A stretch of 17,794 nucleotides of DNA from Methylomonas sp. GTDB lineage: Bacteria > Pseudomonadota > Gammaproteobacteria > Methylococcales > Methylomonadaceae. Position numbers and translations under genes: made by a program. The notes below the pieces were generated by a model. The model saw nothing but the letters and a program-made list of their open reading frames with translations. It was not told the origin of the DNA and did no database searches. Location of the stretch: contig JALXCS010000160.1 of assembly GCA_026990815.1 (NCBI GenBank), positions 1 through 17,794 on the forward strand. Reading direction: 5' to 3'. Below are positions 1 to 7,228 of this stretch, one piece after another. Position 1 is the stretch's first letter. Each line of letters opens with the position of its first letter.

Positions 1-76
1 AACAAGTTTTAGCCCATGCTGGGCACACTAGGAACTAAATATATATTATTATATACTAATATACGCTATTTAAAAT

Positions 77-89
77 AGCAAAGCTTGCT
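77..89 (-). terminator. Weak hairpin after aqpZ
   Basis: Read on the minus strand just past the aqpZ stop codon, AGCAA and TTGCT can pair around a 3-base loop, followed by ATTTTAAAT. A second AT-rich palindrome lies at 65-79 (GCTATTT, A, AAATAGC). The stem is only 5 bp and the T tract is interrupted, so this is at best a weak intrinsic terminator. The rest of 1-76 is AT-rich, with a small GCCCA/TGGGC hairpin at 12-24 and no visible gene. Confidence 0.25.
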
Positions 90-92
90 CCG

Positions 93-807
93 TTATTCTT
101 CATAATCTCCAATATCTTCCTGTTCAAGCCATTTATATACCAGACCAGCCAAAATAGCGCCTGCGATTGGCGCAACCCAGAACAGCCACAATTGCGCCAA
201 AGCCCAATCCCCCATAAAAACTGCAACTGCAGTACTTCGAGCAGGATTAACCGAGGTATTGGTGACAGGAAAACTGATTAAGTGAATCAGAGTCAAACCC
301 AGACCAATTGCAACTGGGGCCAAAGCTTGCGGCGCACGTATATCTGTAGCGCCCAGAATGATAAATAAAAACATGAATGTCATGACGATTTCAGTTGTCA
401 ATGCGGTAACCACACCATATCCCCCTGGTGAATGGGCACCCATAACCATTAGATGCAAAACCAGCGCTGACATCAAATCCAGCTTGGCCTGATGCAATTA
501 CATATAAAATAGCAGCTCCAGTAATCCCTCCCAGAACTTGTGCACCAATATAAGGCCCTAATTGTTTTGCAGAAAACCTACCCCCCATCCATAGACCAAC
601 CGATACCGCCGGATTTAGATGGCAACCGGAAATATGCCCTATCGCAAAAGCCATTGTTAACACAGTCAAACCAAAGGCCAAAGCAACGCCTAACAAACCG
701 ATACCAACTTCAGGAAAAGCAGCAGCCAACACCGCACTGCCACATCCGCCTAGAACCAGCCAAAAGGTACCAATAAATTCCGTAACAAGTTTTCTTGCTA
801 TACTCAT
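93..807 (-). pseudogene. aqpZ: Aquaporin Z-type water channel, frameshifted
   Basis: This is a six-helix MIP-family water channel of the AqpZ type. The N-terminal half (start ATG 805-807) carries FGLTVLTMAFAIGH and the first NPA motif in HLNPAVSVG. The C-terminal half carries TLIHLISFPVTNTSVNPARS, with the second NPA and the filter His and Arg. Together they match the whole AqpZ family, about 237 residues. The two halves lie in different frames. The first frame runs through ASNGYG and then into unrelated residues, while the second resumes at AHSPGGYG. One extra base at about 437-441 (minus strand GGG-T-GCC) explains the shift exactly, and all other conserved residues are intact. This is either a recent inactivating mutation or a sequence error. 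Only a weak AGGT ribosome site precedes the start. It is divergent from the gene at 973. Confidence 0.88.
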
Positions 808-912
808 GATATTCGACCTGTTTTTATTGTTCTCAAAAAACTACACTCTAACATACAACTCAGTTGCTCAGCTGCGCAAAATAAGCTTGAAAATTTCTTT
901 TACATCCTCCAA

Positions 913-941
913 TATGGAAAATTCAATTTAAAGGTTATAAT
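913..941 (+). promoter_or_regulatory. Promoter with perfect -10 for the AMP-ligase operon
   Basis: TATAAT at 936-941 is a perfect sigma-70 -10 box, about 31 bases before the ATG at 973, so the leader would be about 25 bases. The -35 region near 913-918 (TATGGA) is poor, so an activator or weak basal activity is possible. No cobalamin riboswitch or B12 box is visible in 808-972. Confidence 0.45.
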
Positions 942-972
942 GGTACGTTTGTATTTTCTTGATTAAGCAGGA

Positions 973-2304
973 ATGTCATTCCCCCAAACAATACAATCGC
1001 CGCCCCCGCTCTTCTTACATCTGCAAAACACAAGATATTGTTTTTTTAGAGGAAATTTTTTTTCTGGCAAACAACTGCTGGAGCATGCCAACCATATTAA
1101 CCATCTCCTTTCCGATAAAAAATTTTTCATTAACCTTTGTCATGATCGTTATTTTTTTGCTGTCACTTATCTTGCGGCTATTCTAGGCAATCGCTCAAAC
1201 CTGCTTCCTCCCAACCAAGCGAAAATAACTCTTCAAACCTTATTGCAACAATATCCAGATAGCATTTGTATTTCTGACCGTACCGAACAGCTAAATCAAG
1301 ATATTTTTCAAATCGATAAATCGTTTCCCGAAACTAGTTTTACGGCATATAGCAATTTTAACCCCGGACAGCTTGTCAGTGTTTCCTTCACTTCAGGCAG
1401 CACTGGTCAACCTAAAGCTATTTCCAAAACATGGAGGGAATTTCAAACAGGTGCAAAACTGGCGCTTCAACAACTGGAACTTGAAAATGAAAACCTGACA
1501 ATAATCACAACTGTTCCACCACAACATATGTTTGGACTTGAAACTGGCTTGTTCTGGCCTTTGTTTTCCAAGCTAGTCGTAGAAAGTAATCGACCTTTTT
1601 TCCCAGAAGATATCAGAGAACAGCTGGAGCAAGCAAAAACCCCTTGTTTGCTGATTACTACCCCCAAACATTTGAAAAGCTGCGTAGATGCCAATTTGCA
1701 ATGGCATAATGTGGACCGGATTCTCTGTTCAACCGCCCCTTTGTCTCTGAAGCTTGCGCAACAGGTTGAAGACTGTTTTAATGCTCCGCTCTACGAAATT
1801 TTTGGGAGTACCGAAACATTATCCTATGCCTCAAGACGGATAACCAACAATCCCAAATGGCAACCATATCAGGGAATCACAATTCGTCAGCAAGCAAAAC
1901 AATTCTTAATTTCTGGCGGCCACCTAGAAAAACCAGTGCTTTTGAATGACCAGTTTCAACTTGAAGAAAATGGACAATTTAATGTCATTGGTCGATCAAC
2001 AGACCTGATCAAAATTGCCGGAAAACGTGCTTCGCTGCTGCAATTAAATACTTTATTGCTAAATATAAAAGAGGTTGAAGATGGCATTTTTTTTACTACT
2101 GGAAAAGAACGTCTGGGGGCATTTGTAGTCAGCCAACTAACGAAAAAGCAAATCCTTGATGTCCTTAAACAATCAATTGACCCTGTTTTTTTGCCCCGAC
2201 CATTATATTTTGTTAAGCAATTGCCGCGAAATGAAGTCGGCAAACTGGTGCAATCCCAACTTGAACCTTTGATCAAAAATTTTCAACGTGAAAAAAATAA
2301 TTAG
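973..2304 (+). CDS. AMP-forming acyl/aryl-acid ligase (aryl-polyene type)
   Basis: A 443-residue member of the ANL adenylating superfamily, shorter than acyl-CoA synthetases and similar to the AMP-ligases of aryl-polyene and xanthomonadin clusters. The phosphate-binding loop is FTSGSTGQPK at residues 139-148. FGSTE at 277-281 is the A5-type motif, GRSTDLIKIAGKR is the A8 hinge, and NEVGK (Lys424) supplies the C-terminal catalytic lysine, so the enzyme looks complete. It should adenylate a carboxylic acid and pass it to a carrier or CoA. The substrate cannot be read from sequence. The ATG at 973 is the first after an in-frame stop at 964-966; an AGGA almost touches it, an unusually tight spacing. 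It overlaps the next gene by 17 bases and opens a six-gene run. Confidence 0.82.
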   Translation: MSFPQTIQSPPPLFLHLQNTRYCFFRGNFFSGKQLLEHANHINHLLSDKKFFINLCHDRYFFAVTYLAAILGNRSNLLPPNQAKITLQTLLQQYPDSICISDRTEQLNQDIFQIDKSFPETSFTAYSNFNPGQLVSVSFTSGSTGQPKAISKTWREFQTGAKLALQQLELENENLTIITTVPPQHMFGLETGLFWPLFSKLVVESNRPFFPEDIREQLEQAKTPCLLITTPKHLKSCVDANLQWHNVDRILCSTAPLSLKLAQQVEDCFNAPLYEIFGSTETLSYASRRITNNPKWQPYQGITIRQQAKQFLISGGHLEKPVLLNDQFQLEENGQFNVIGRSTDLIKIAGKRASLLQLNTLLLNIKEVEDGIFFTTGKERLGAFVVSQLTKKQILDVLKQSIDPVFLPRPLYFVKQLPRNEVGKLVQSQLEPLIKNFQREKNN

Positions 2305-2599
2305 TAACCCCTATCTAATTACCCCAGCACATCCTTGCCTGGCTGGCCATTTTCCAGGAGACCCGATTGTACCCGGCGTAATGTTACTGGATTATGTTAA
2401 TTTATTTATTAAACAACATTTCTCTGGGAGTACTATATGCAGGATTTCTCAAGCTAAATTTCATCAACCCTTAAGACCTGATGAGATATTTGTTATTCGC
2501 CTTGAACAAACCTGCTCTAATGGTTTTAAATTTGAATGCTTAAAACATGCTGAAAAAATAGCTTCTGGTAAATTATCAATTCATCAACCTCATGACTAA
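2288..2599 (+). CDS. Small hotdog 3-hydroxyacyl-ACP dehydratase (ApeI/FabZ-like)
   Basis: A 103-residue single hotdog domain. The signature GHFPGDPIVPGVMLLD at residues 20-35 is that of FabA/FabZ-type dehydratases. His21 is the likely catalytic base and Asp35 sits where FabZ has Glu and FabA has Asp. FabZ proteins are usually 140-150 residues, so this is a short form like those in aryl-polyene clusters. It would remove water from a 3-hydroxyacyl carrier intermediate in the cytoplasm. Translation seems to start at GTG 2288, inside the end of the ligase gene, which implies coupling. It overlaps the next gene by 8 bases. Confidence 0.77.
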   Translation: MKKIISNPYLITPAHPCLAGHFPGDPIVPGVMLLDYVNLFIKQHFSGSTICRISQAKFHQPLRPDEIFVIRLEQTCSNGFKFECLKHAEKIASGKLSIHQPHD

Positions 2600-3506
2600 C
2601 TCCTGGCACTCCCTTGGAGAAAAAAGCAATACCCTGGCTTTACGCTTAATCCGCTGGATCGCACTGAACTTGGGAAGGCCTGCCGCCAGACTACTACTTT
2701 ATCCAATTACCCTGTATTACCTGATTTTTGCAACGGAACAACGCAAAGCTTCTTTAATTTATTTAAACCGGGTTCTAGATAAAAAACCAAGCTTGCTGGA
2801 TGTCGCCAAACATATCCATTGCTTTGCTTCGACGATTCTGGACCGAGTTTATTTGCTCACGGGTCAATTTGACAAGCTGGATGTGACGTTTCCAAACGAA
2901 AACATGCCATTGAAATATTCTCAGCAAGGAACAGGTTGTATCCTGTTAGGCAGTCACATTGGCAGCTTTGAAGTATTACGCAGTTATGCGGTCAGAAAAT
3001 GCCCCCTCCCCATCAAAATTCTGATGTATGAAGCACACAGCCCAATGATCCTCAAGATCCTTAACGCACTTAATCCTGATGTATCTAACATGGTCATTCC
3101 CATGGGCAAACCGGACAGCCTGCTTCAGGTTAAAGATGCAGTTGATGCAGGAAATGCAATAGGAATGCTTGGGGATCGTATTATGGAAATGGATAGCAAT
3201 AAAACCGCACACTGCACTTTATTAGATGCAGAAATAGAACTGCCTTCTGCGCCGATCCTGATTGCAGCATCATTAAAAGTTCCTGTGATTGTTTTTTTCG
3301 GCATTTATCTGGGCGGCAATCGTTATCAAATCCATTTTGAACTACTTTCAGAAAACATTACGCTTGATCGAAACAACCGCCAACAGGATATTCAAAATTG
3401 GCTGCAAAAGTACGCTGACATCATGGAAAATCATATTAAACAAGCACCTTATAACTGGTTCAATTTTTATGACTATTGGCAAGAAGATCAAGAAAGCGGA
3501 AATTGA
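2592..3506 (+). CDS. LpxL/HtrB-like lysophospholipid acyltransferase
   Basis: A 304-residue acyltransferase of the lipid A late-acyltransferase family. The catalytic HX4E motif is SHIGSFE, with His122 and Glu127. A hydrophobic stretch near the N-terminus (LLLYPITLYYLIFA, about residues 34-47) would hold it on the inner membrane face. Xanthomonadin and aryl-polyene clusters carry such an enzyme to pass the finished acyl chain to a membrane acceptor. Here it lies between two hotdog dehydratases, which favours that role over housekeeping lipid A acylation. The ATG at 2592 overlaps the previous gene, and the 3' end overlaps the next start by 38 bases. Confidence 0.8.
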   Translation: MTNSWHSLGEKSNTLALRLIRWIALNLGRPAARLLLYPITLYYLIFATEQRKASLIYLNRVLDKKPSLLDVAKHIHCFASTILDRVYLLTGQFDKLDVTFPNENMPLKYSQQGTGCILLGSHIGSFEVLRSYAVRKCPLPIKILMYEAHSPMILKILNALNPDVSNMVIPMGKPDSLLQVKDAVDAGNAIGMLGDRIMEMDSNKTAHCTLLDAEIELPSAPILIAASLKVPVIVFFGIYLGGNRYQIHFELLSENITLDRNNRQQDIQNWLQKYADIMENHIKQAPYNWFNFYDYWQEDQESGN

Positions 3507-3897
3507 AACGCTGATTCCCCATAATGGCAAAATGTGCCTGATTGATCAGGTTGACTTTTGGGATATTGAAACGATTTCTTGCAGCACCCGTAGTCACCAA
3601 CAACCAGATCATCCTCTTCGTATAAATGGCCAACTATCATCAATCCATCTACTTGAATATGGCGCCCAAACCATTGCAATTCACGGTGGCTTGTTGCGAA
3701 AAGAAAAAACACCGGGGTTTTTGGCGGCCATCCGAAATGCAGAATTTTTTATTGACCGTATAGACAACCTCGCATTTCAAATTTATATCAATGCCACAGC
3801 AGAAATCAAGACTGAAACTGGGGCTGTTTATGAATTTGTCATTTCTGCTGAGGACAAAACAATACTTACAGCCCGGGCGACAGTAATCAATATCTAA
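3469..3897 (+). CDS. ApeP-like hotdog dehydratase
   Basis: A hotdog protein of about 142 residues, unlike the FabZ-type one at 2288. It resembles the ApeP dehydratase of aryl-polyene clusters: IPHNGKMCLIDQV near residues 16-28 and HLLEYGAQTIAIHGGL at 60-75, with His18 and Glu63 the likely catalytic pair. The frame is open upstream as far as 3289, but those residues do not resemble the family, so I chose ATG 3469. This overlaps the acyltransferase gene by 38 bases. No ribosome site is visible in front, so translation is probably coupled. Its stop codon directly abuts the next start. Confidence 0.73.
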   Translation: MTIGKKIKKAEIETLIPHNGKMCLIDQVDFWDIETISCSTRSHQQPDHPLRINGQLSSIHLLEYGAQTIAIHGGLLRKEKTPGFLAAIRNAEFFIDRIDNLAFQIYINATAEIKTETGAVYEFVISAEDKTILTARATVINI

Positions 3898-4815
3898 ATG
3901 GCTGTTTATACTACTGTGACCCAACCTCAACTTAAGGCTTTCCTAAAAAACTACCGACTGGGACAACTTGTAGGTTTTGAAGGCATAAAGGATGGTATCG
4001 ATAATTCAAATTACGTTGTTACCACAATACAAGGGAACTATATTCTCACCCTGTTTGAGAAATTGCCACCGGAACAGATACAAGACTATCTAAAATTATT
4101 ACTTTATCTCAAAAAACATAATATTACTTGTCCCAACCCAATAGCCAACAACCGGTCTGATTTACTTGCTTTATTAAATAAAAAGCCCGCTGTGTTATTT
4201 TCTTTTCTGAATGGTGCAGCAGTGACAGAACCAGGCATTGAACACTGCCAGGCAATCGGTGAGCTACTAGCCAAAATGCATCTAAGTACCCAAAATTATA
4301 CTTTTCCGATACAAAACAACCATGATTTAAATTGGTGTAAACACACATTTTCCAAAATCCAAAAACAGCTTGGCAAAGATGATTGTAATATTCTTGAAGA
4401 TGAAATTAATTTTCAGATAGCATACCAATGTCCTGCTTTACCCAATGGTATAATTCATGGTGATTTATTCCAGGATAATGTTTTTTTTCAGGACAATAAA
4501 ATCAGTGGCATTTTAGATTTTTACGATGCCTGCACCGATGTTTATTTACTGGATATTGCAATCACCATCAATGACTGGTGTCTCGAAAAAAAACAGATAA
4601 ATGCCGAAAAGGTTAATAATTTGCTCTCCAGTTATGAAAAAATCCGGCCTTTATCTGAATTTGAAAAACAAAATATGACTGCTTTTCTAAGGCTTGCAGC
4701 TCTCCGCTTCTGGCTTTCCAGACTGAGTCACCAACTTAGCCCAAGAAACGGTGAACTAACCCAAACCAAAAATCCATTGGTTTTTAAAAAAATTCTGCTA
4801 CAACACCGGCAATGA
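3898..4815 (+). CDS. thrB: Homoserine kinase, APH/protein-kinase-like type
   Basis: A 305-residue kinase that closely follows the Pseudomonas-type ThrB from MAVYTTVTQPQLKAFL onward. Key motifs are DNSNYVV (nucleotide loop), HGDLFQDNV at 187-195 with catalytic Asp189 and Asn194, and LDFYDA with metal-binding Asp207. The family phosphorylates homoserine with ATP on the way to threonine. The gene begins directly after the dehydratase stop and ends in a 4-base overlap with cobC, whose product uses L-threonine phosphate. A supporting or direct role in cobalamin side-chain supply is therefore possible, but only by inference. All expected active-site residues are present. Confidence 0.9.
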   Translation: MAVYTTVTQPQLKAFLKNYRLGQLVGFEGIKDGIDNSNYVVTTIQGNYILTLFEKLPPEQIQDYLKLLLYLKKHNITCPNPIANNRSDLLALLNKKPAVLFSFLNGAAVTEPGIEHCQAIGELLAKMHLSTQNYTFPIQNNHDLNWCKHTFSKIQKQLGKDDCNILEDEINFQIAYQCPALPNGIIHGDLFQDNVFFQDNKISGILDFYDACTDVYLLDIAITINDWCLEKKQINAEKVNNLLSSYEKIRPLSEFEKQNMTAFLRLAALRFWLSRLSHQLSPRNGELTQTKNPLVFKKILLQHRQ

Positions 4816-5816
4816 AACACGGCGGCAATATTTATCAGTTTGCAAAAAAACTCAACTGCAAACCGGAAGAGATTATTGATTTTTCTGCCAACATTAACCC
4901 AAGACAAGCTGTAGATCTAAAATCATTACTCAATGTGCCGCTTGCCCCGTATGCTGACCCGGAATATTCCAGTTTAAAAAAAGCCTTAAAACAGCGCTAT
5001 CAATACAGTGATGATGTGGAATGCGAAGTCTTTAATGGCGCCAGCGCCGCCATTTTTTCCCTGCTCCGCTGGCTGAAACCAAAGCACCTGGTTTTGTACA
5101 ATCCCTTGTATGGAGAATATGAACAAATCGCCAAAAAAATCGGCAGCAATATTCAACACATTAACCGATTTACCGACCTAAACACTGACTTTCCAGATAA
5201 CAGCACGGTTGTATTCGTCAATCCTTCAACGCCAGATGGTAAACTTTATAACCTGGATGAACTACTGGTAGAATGGCAGCAAAAATCATGTACCATTCTT
5301 ATTGATGAATCCTTTCTGGATTTTTGCGATGCCGAATCCACATCCCGACACATTCCACAATATGACAAGCTGTTCATCATTAAATCCCTGAGCAAATTCT
5401 ATGGTTGCGCGGGAATCCGCGTTGGTTTCATTTTAGCCACAAAAGAAAAAATACCGGCAATCAAAGAATTTGAACCGGCCTGGAAAATTTCCAGTTTCGA
5501 TATGGAGTACATACAGAAAGCGCTGACTAATCAGGCGTTCACCAAACAAACCATAGAAAAAACCAACAACAACAGAAAACTACTTTTTCAGGTGTTACAA
5601 AATTCGGGTTCATTTAAAACAATTTATCAAGGACAAGCGAATTTTCTGTTAACACAATTAAAAAATATCAATGGCTATCAATTACAAGCACAACTTGAAT
5701 CCGCCCCAATATTAATTAGAATTTGTGATAATTTCGCCGATCTGGATAAATGGCATGTCAGGTTTGCAGTAAAAGATGAAAAGTCAATAAATCATCTGGC
5801 AAAATATCTTGTTTAG
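4812..5816 (+). CDS. cobC: L-threonine-O-3-phosphate decarboxylase (CobC/CobD type)
   Basis: A 334-residue fold-type I PLP enzyme of the histidinol-phosphate aminotransferase-like family. The N-terminal HGGNIYQFAKKL and IIDFSANINP are the hallmark of cobalamin CobC (Salmonella CobD). SLSKFYGCAGIRVGF holds the PLP lysine (Lys195), and the Asp of LIDESFLDF fits the cofactor-binding site. It decarboxylates threonine phosphate to (R)-1-amino-2-propanol phosphate, the linker of the cobalamin nucleotide loop. ATG 4812 overlaps the thrB stop as ATGA. Its partner enzymes CobQ and CbiB lie downstream at 7229-9525. It is complete and of normal length. Confidence 0.9.
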   Translation: MKHGGNIYQFAKKLNCKPEEIIDFSANINPRQAVDLKSLLNVPLAPYADPEYSSLKKALKQRYQYSDDVECEVFNGASAAIFSLLRWLKPKHLVLYNPLYGEYEQIAKKIGSNIQHINRFTDLNTDFPDNSTVVFVNPSTPDGKLYNLDELLVEWQQKSCTILIDESFLDFCDAESTSRHIPQYDKLFIIKSLSKFYGCAGIRVGFILATKEKIPAIKEFEPAWKISSFDMEYIQKALTNQAFTKQTIEKTNNNRKLLFQVLQNSGSFKTIYQGQANFLLTQLKNINGYQLQAQLESAPILIRICDNFADLDKWHVRFAVKDEKSINHLAKYLV

Positions 5817-5837
5817 GAGACTGTCGGGATAGGGTTC

Positions 5838-5860
5838 GTTGTGATTTTAGGAATTACAAC
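5838..5860 (+). promoter_or_regulatory. RNA hairpin between cobC and the HIT gene
   Basis: GTTGTGATT and AATTACAAC can form a 9-bp stem, with one G-U pair, around the 5-base loop TTAGG. It sits 22 bases after the cobC stop and just before a strong GGAGGA ribosome site at 5865-5870. No T run follows, so it is not a standard terminator. It could be an mRNA end or processing element, or a DNA operator. Confidence 0.4.
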
Positions 5861-5877
5861 TACTGGAGGAACATTCA

Positions 5878-6240
5878 ATGATAATTATCTTTGAAAATGA
5901 AATCATCAGAATAGAAGCCGAAGAATCTGAAATTCCCTGGCTGAAAATCTTTACTCAAGAGCCTTATAAGGAAATGAGTCATGTTCCTCCCGATGTCAGA
6001 CAGGAAATTTATACAATGTTGGACGAAATTGAAAAACAGATGTTGACTTACTACAAACCGGAAAAAATCAATATTTGTAGCTTTGGAAATTATTTGCCGG
6101 AAGTTCACTGGCATATTATGGCACGTTTTAAAGAAGACAGCTTCTTTCCCGAAAGTATGTGGGGAAAGAAACAGAGAGAGGGAAATTTATCATTGCCCAG
6201 TTTCAAAATATTTTGTAGAAACCTGATAGAAAAACTTTAA
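5878..6240 (+). CDS. HIT-family nucleotide hydrolase-like protein
   Basis: A 120-residue protein that looks like a bacterial branch of the histidine triad family (SEIPWLKIF, INICSFGNYLP, HWHIMARF, SMWGKKQRE). HIT proteins hydrolyse or transfer nucleotides from AMP-linked substrates through the middle histidine of HxHxH. Here the triad reads EVHWH: the middle and last histidines are present and the first is glutamate. The start is well set by GGAGGA 7 bases before ATG. It lies between the two cobalamin gene groups on the same strand, but nothing in the sequence ties it to cobalamin. An adenylylation-linked clean-up role is only a guess. Confidence 0.75.
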   Translation: MIIIFENEIIRIEAEESEIPWLKIFTQEPYKEMSHVPPDVRQEIYTMLDEIEKQMLTYYKPEKINICSFGNYLPEVHWHIMARFKEDSFFPESMWGKKQREGNLSLPSFKIFCRNLIEKL

Positions 6241-6289
6241 AGCAGGGTCAACACCAAATCTTTTCAGCAATTGCTAAAATTATATTTCG

Positions 6290-6318
6290 TTAAGGAATTA
6301 AGCTGAAACTGCTACAAT
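6290..6318 (+). promoter_or_regulatory. Extended -10 promoter for the ASCH-DUF1415-cobQ-cbiB operon
   Basis: TGC-TACAAT (6310-6318) is an extended -10 element. A weak -35, TTAAGG (6290-6295), lies exactly 17 bases upstream of TACAAT. The transcript start would be near 6325, about 29 bases before the ATG at 6354. This would make the downstream genes at least partly independent of the 973-6240 run. Confidence 0.5.
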
Positions 6319-6353
6319 CATTCACATTTTAAACAGCAAGCACGATATTTAAT

Positions 6354-6680
6354 ATGACTGACTATCCCGAAAAAACCTGTAAAATCGACCGCCTGGTTCG
6401 CCATCCAAAACTGGTTGCAGCCGCCATTGCTGGACAAAAAACTCAACAACGGCGAGATGGCGTTTATGGCTGGCCCGGCGAAACCTTTGAACTGGATGGC
6501 GTGGCTTTTGAGATCACTGGACTGGAACGAAAAACACTGGCTGACATGAGCGATGATGATGCCAGGGCAGAAGGTTATCCTGATCTTGAGGCTTACAAAC
6601 AACTCATATTAAAAATGCATCCCGGTATGACCTGGAATGGGAATGCTAAAGTCTGGGTTCATCATTTTAAAAGGGAATGA
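6354..6680 (+). CDS. ASCH-domain protein
   Basis: A 108-residue soluble protein. It opens with CKIDRLVRHPKLVAAAIAGQKTQQRR and contains DGVYGWPGETFELDG and VWVHHFK, which fit the ASCH (PUA-like beta-barrel) family common in gammaproteobacteria. ASCH domains are thought to bind RNA or modified nucleotides, and some relatives hydrolyse N4-acetylcytidine. The catalytic activity of this subgroup is not known to me. The ribosome site before ATG 6354 is weak. Its stop overlaps the start of the DUF1415 gene by 4 bases, so the two are probably co-translated. Confidence 0.72.
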   Translation: MTDYPEKTCKIDRLVRHPKLVAAAIAGQKTQQRRDGVYGWPGETFELDGVAFEITGLERKTLADMSDDDARAEGYPDLEAYKQLILKMHPGMTWNGNAKVWVHHFKRE

Positions 6681-7225
6681 TGAAATCTGATCAAGTTATT
6701 ATTCAGCAAACCAGGAATTGGGTATTGACTGCTGTTATTGACTTGAATTTTTGTCCCTTTGCCCAGAAGGAATTTGAACAAGAGACCATCTATTATTGTG
6801 TGGTTCAGGAAAAGACCATGGAAGGAAGTCTGGAATCTTTAATGATTGAGTGCAAACGTCTCGATCAAAACCAGAATATCGCCACCAGTTTGTTGATTTA
6901 TCCTGAGCAATGGCAGAATTTTGATAATTTTCTTGACTATCTGGCTATCGCCAACGATTTGCTTGACAGTCAAAAATATCAAGGCATTTATCAATTAGCC
7001 AGTTTTCATCCTGATTACCGGTTTGCTGGCGAAGCGGAAAACGACCCTGCCAATTACACCAATCGCTCACCTTATCCGATGCTGCATTTAATTCGTGAAG
7101 ACCAAATGGAACAAGCATTGTTAAACTATCCTGATCCCGAGCAAATTCCGGAAAATAATATTCAGAAAGCCCGAAAACTGGGCGAAGAACATTTCATTGC
7201 GCTGCTTTCAGCCTGCAAAAAATAA
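6677..7225 (+). CDS. DUF1415 family protein
   Basis: A 182-residue soluble protein of the uncharacterised DUF1415 family. It is recognised by WVLTAVIDLNFCPFA near the N-terminus (a conserved CPFA segment) and by YQLASFHPDYRFAG and NRSPYPMLHLIREDQ in the middle. The conserved Cys, His and Asp residues suggest an enzyme or ligand site, but the function is unknown. Start candidates are ATG 6677 (overlapping the ASCH stop) and ATG 6680. It ends 3 bases before cobQ, so it is part of the same operon. Confidence 0.75.
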   Translation: MMKSDQVIIQQTRNWVLTAVIDLNFCPFAQKEFEQETIYYCVVQEKTMEGSLESLMIECKRLDQNQNIATSLLIYPEQWQNFDNFLDYLAIANDLLDSQKYQGIYQLASFHPDYRFAGEAENDPANYTNRSPYPMLHLIREDQMEQALLNYPDPEQIPENNIQKARKLGEEHFIALLSACKK

Positions 7226-7228
7226 TCA

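Noticed and set aside
12..24. GCCCA/TGGGC hairpin as a terminator
   Set aside because: The stem is short and no T run follows on either strand. It could belong to an unseen repeat, but nothing here supports that.
808..972. A cobalamin riboswitch ahead of the operon that contains cobC
   Set aside because: I looked for a B12-box-like segment and the usual long structured leader. The gap is only 165 bases, is shared with the divergent aqpZ, and shows neither.
3289..3468. A longer N-terminus for the ApeP-like dehydratase
   Set aside because: The extra residues come from reading another frame of the acyltransferase gene and do not resemble the hotdog family.
6266..6275. Palindrome AGCAATTGCT after the HIT gene as a terminator
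   Set aside because: It has no loop, so it would form only a very short RNA stem. The A/T-rich sequence after it is not a T run.
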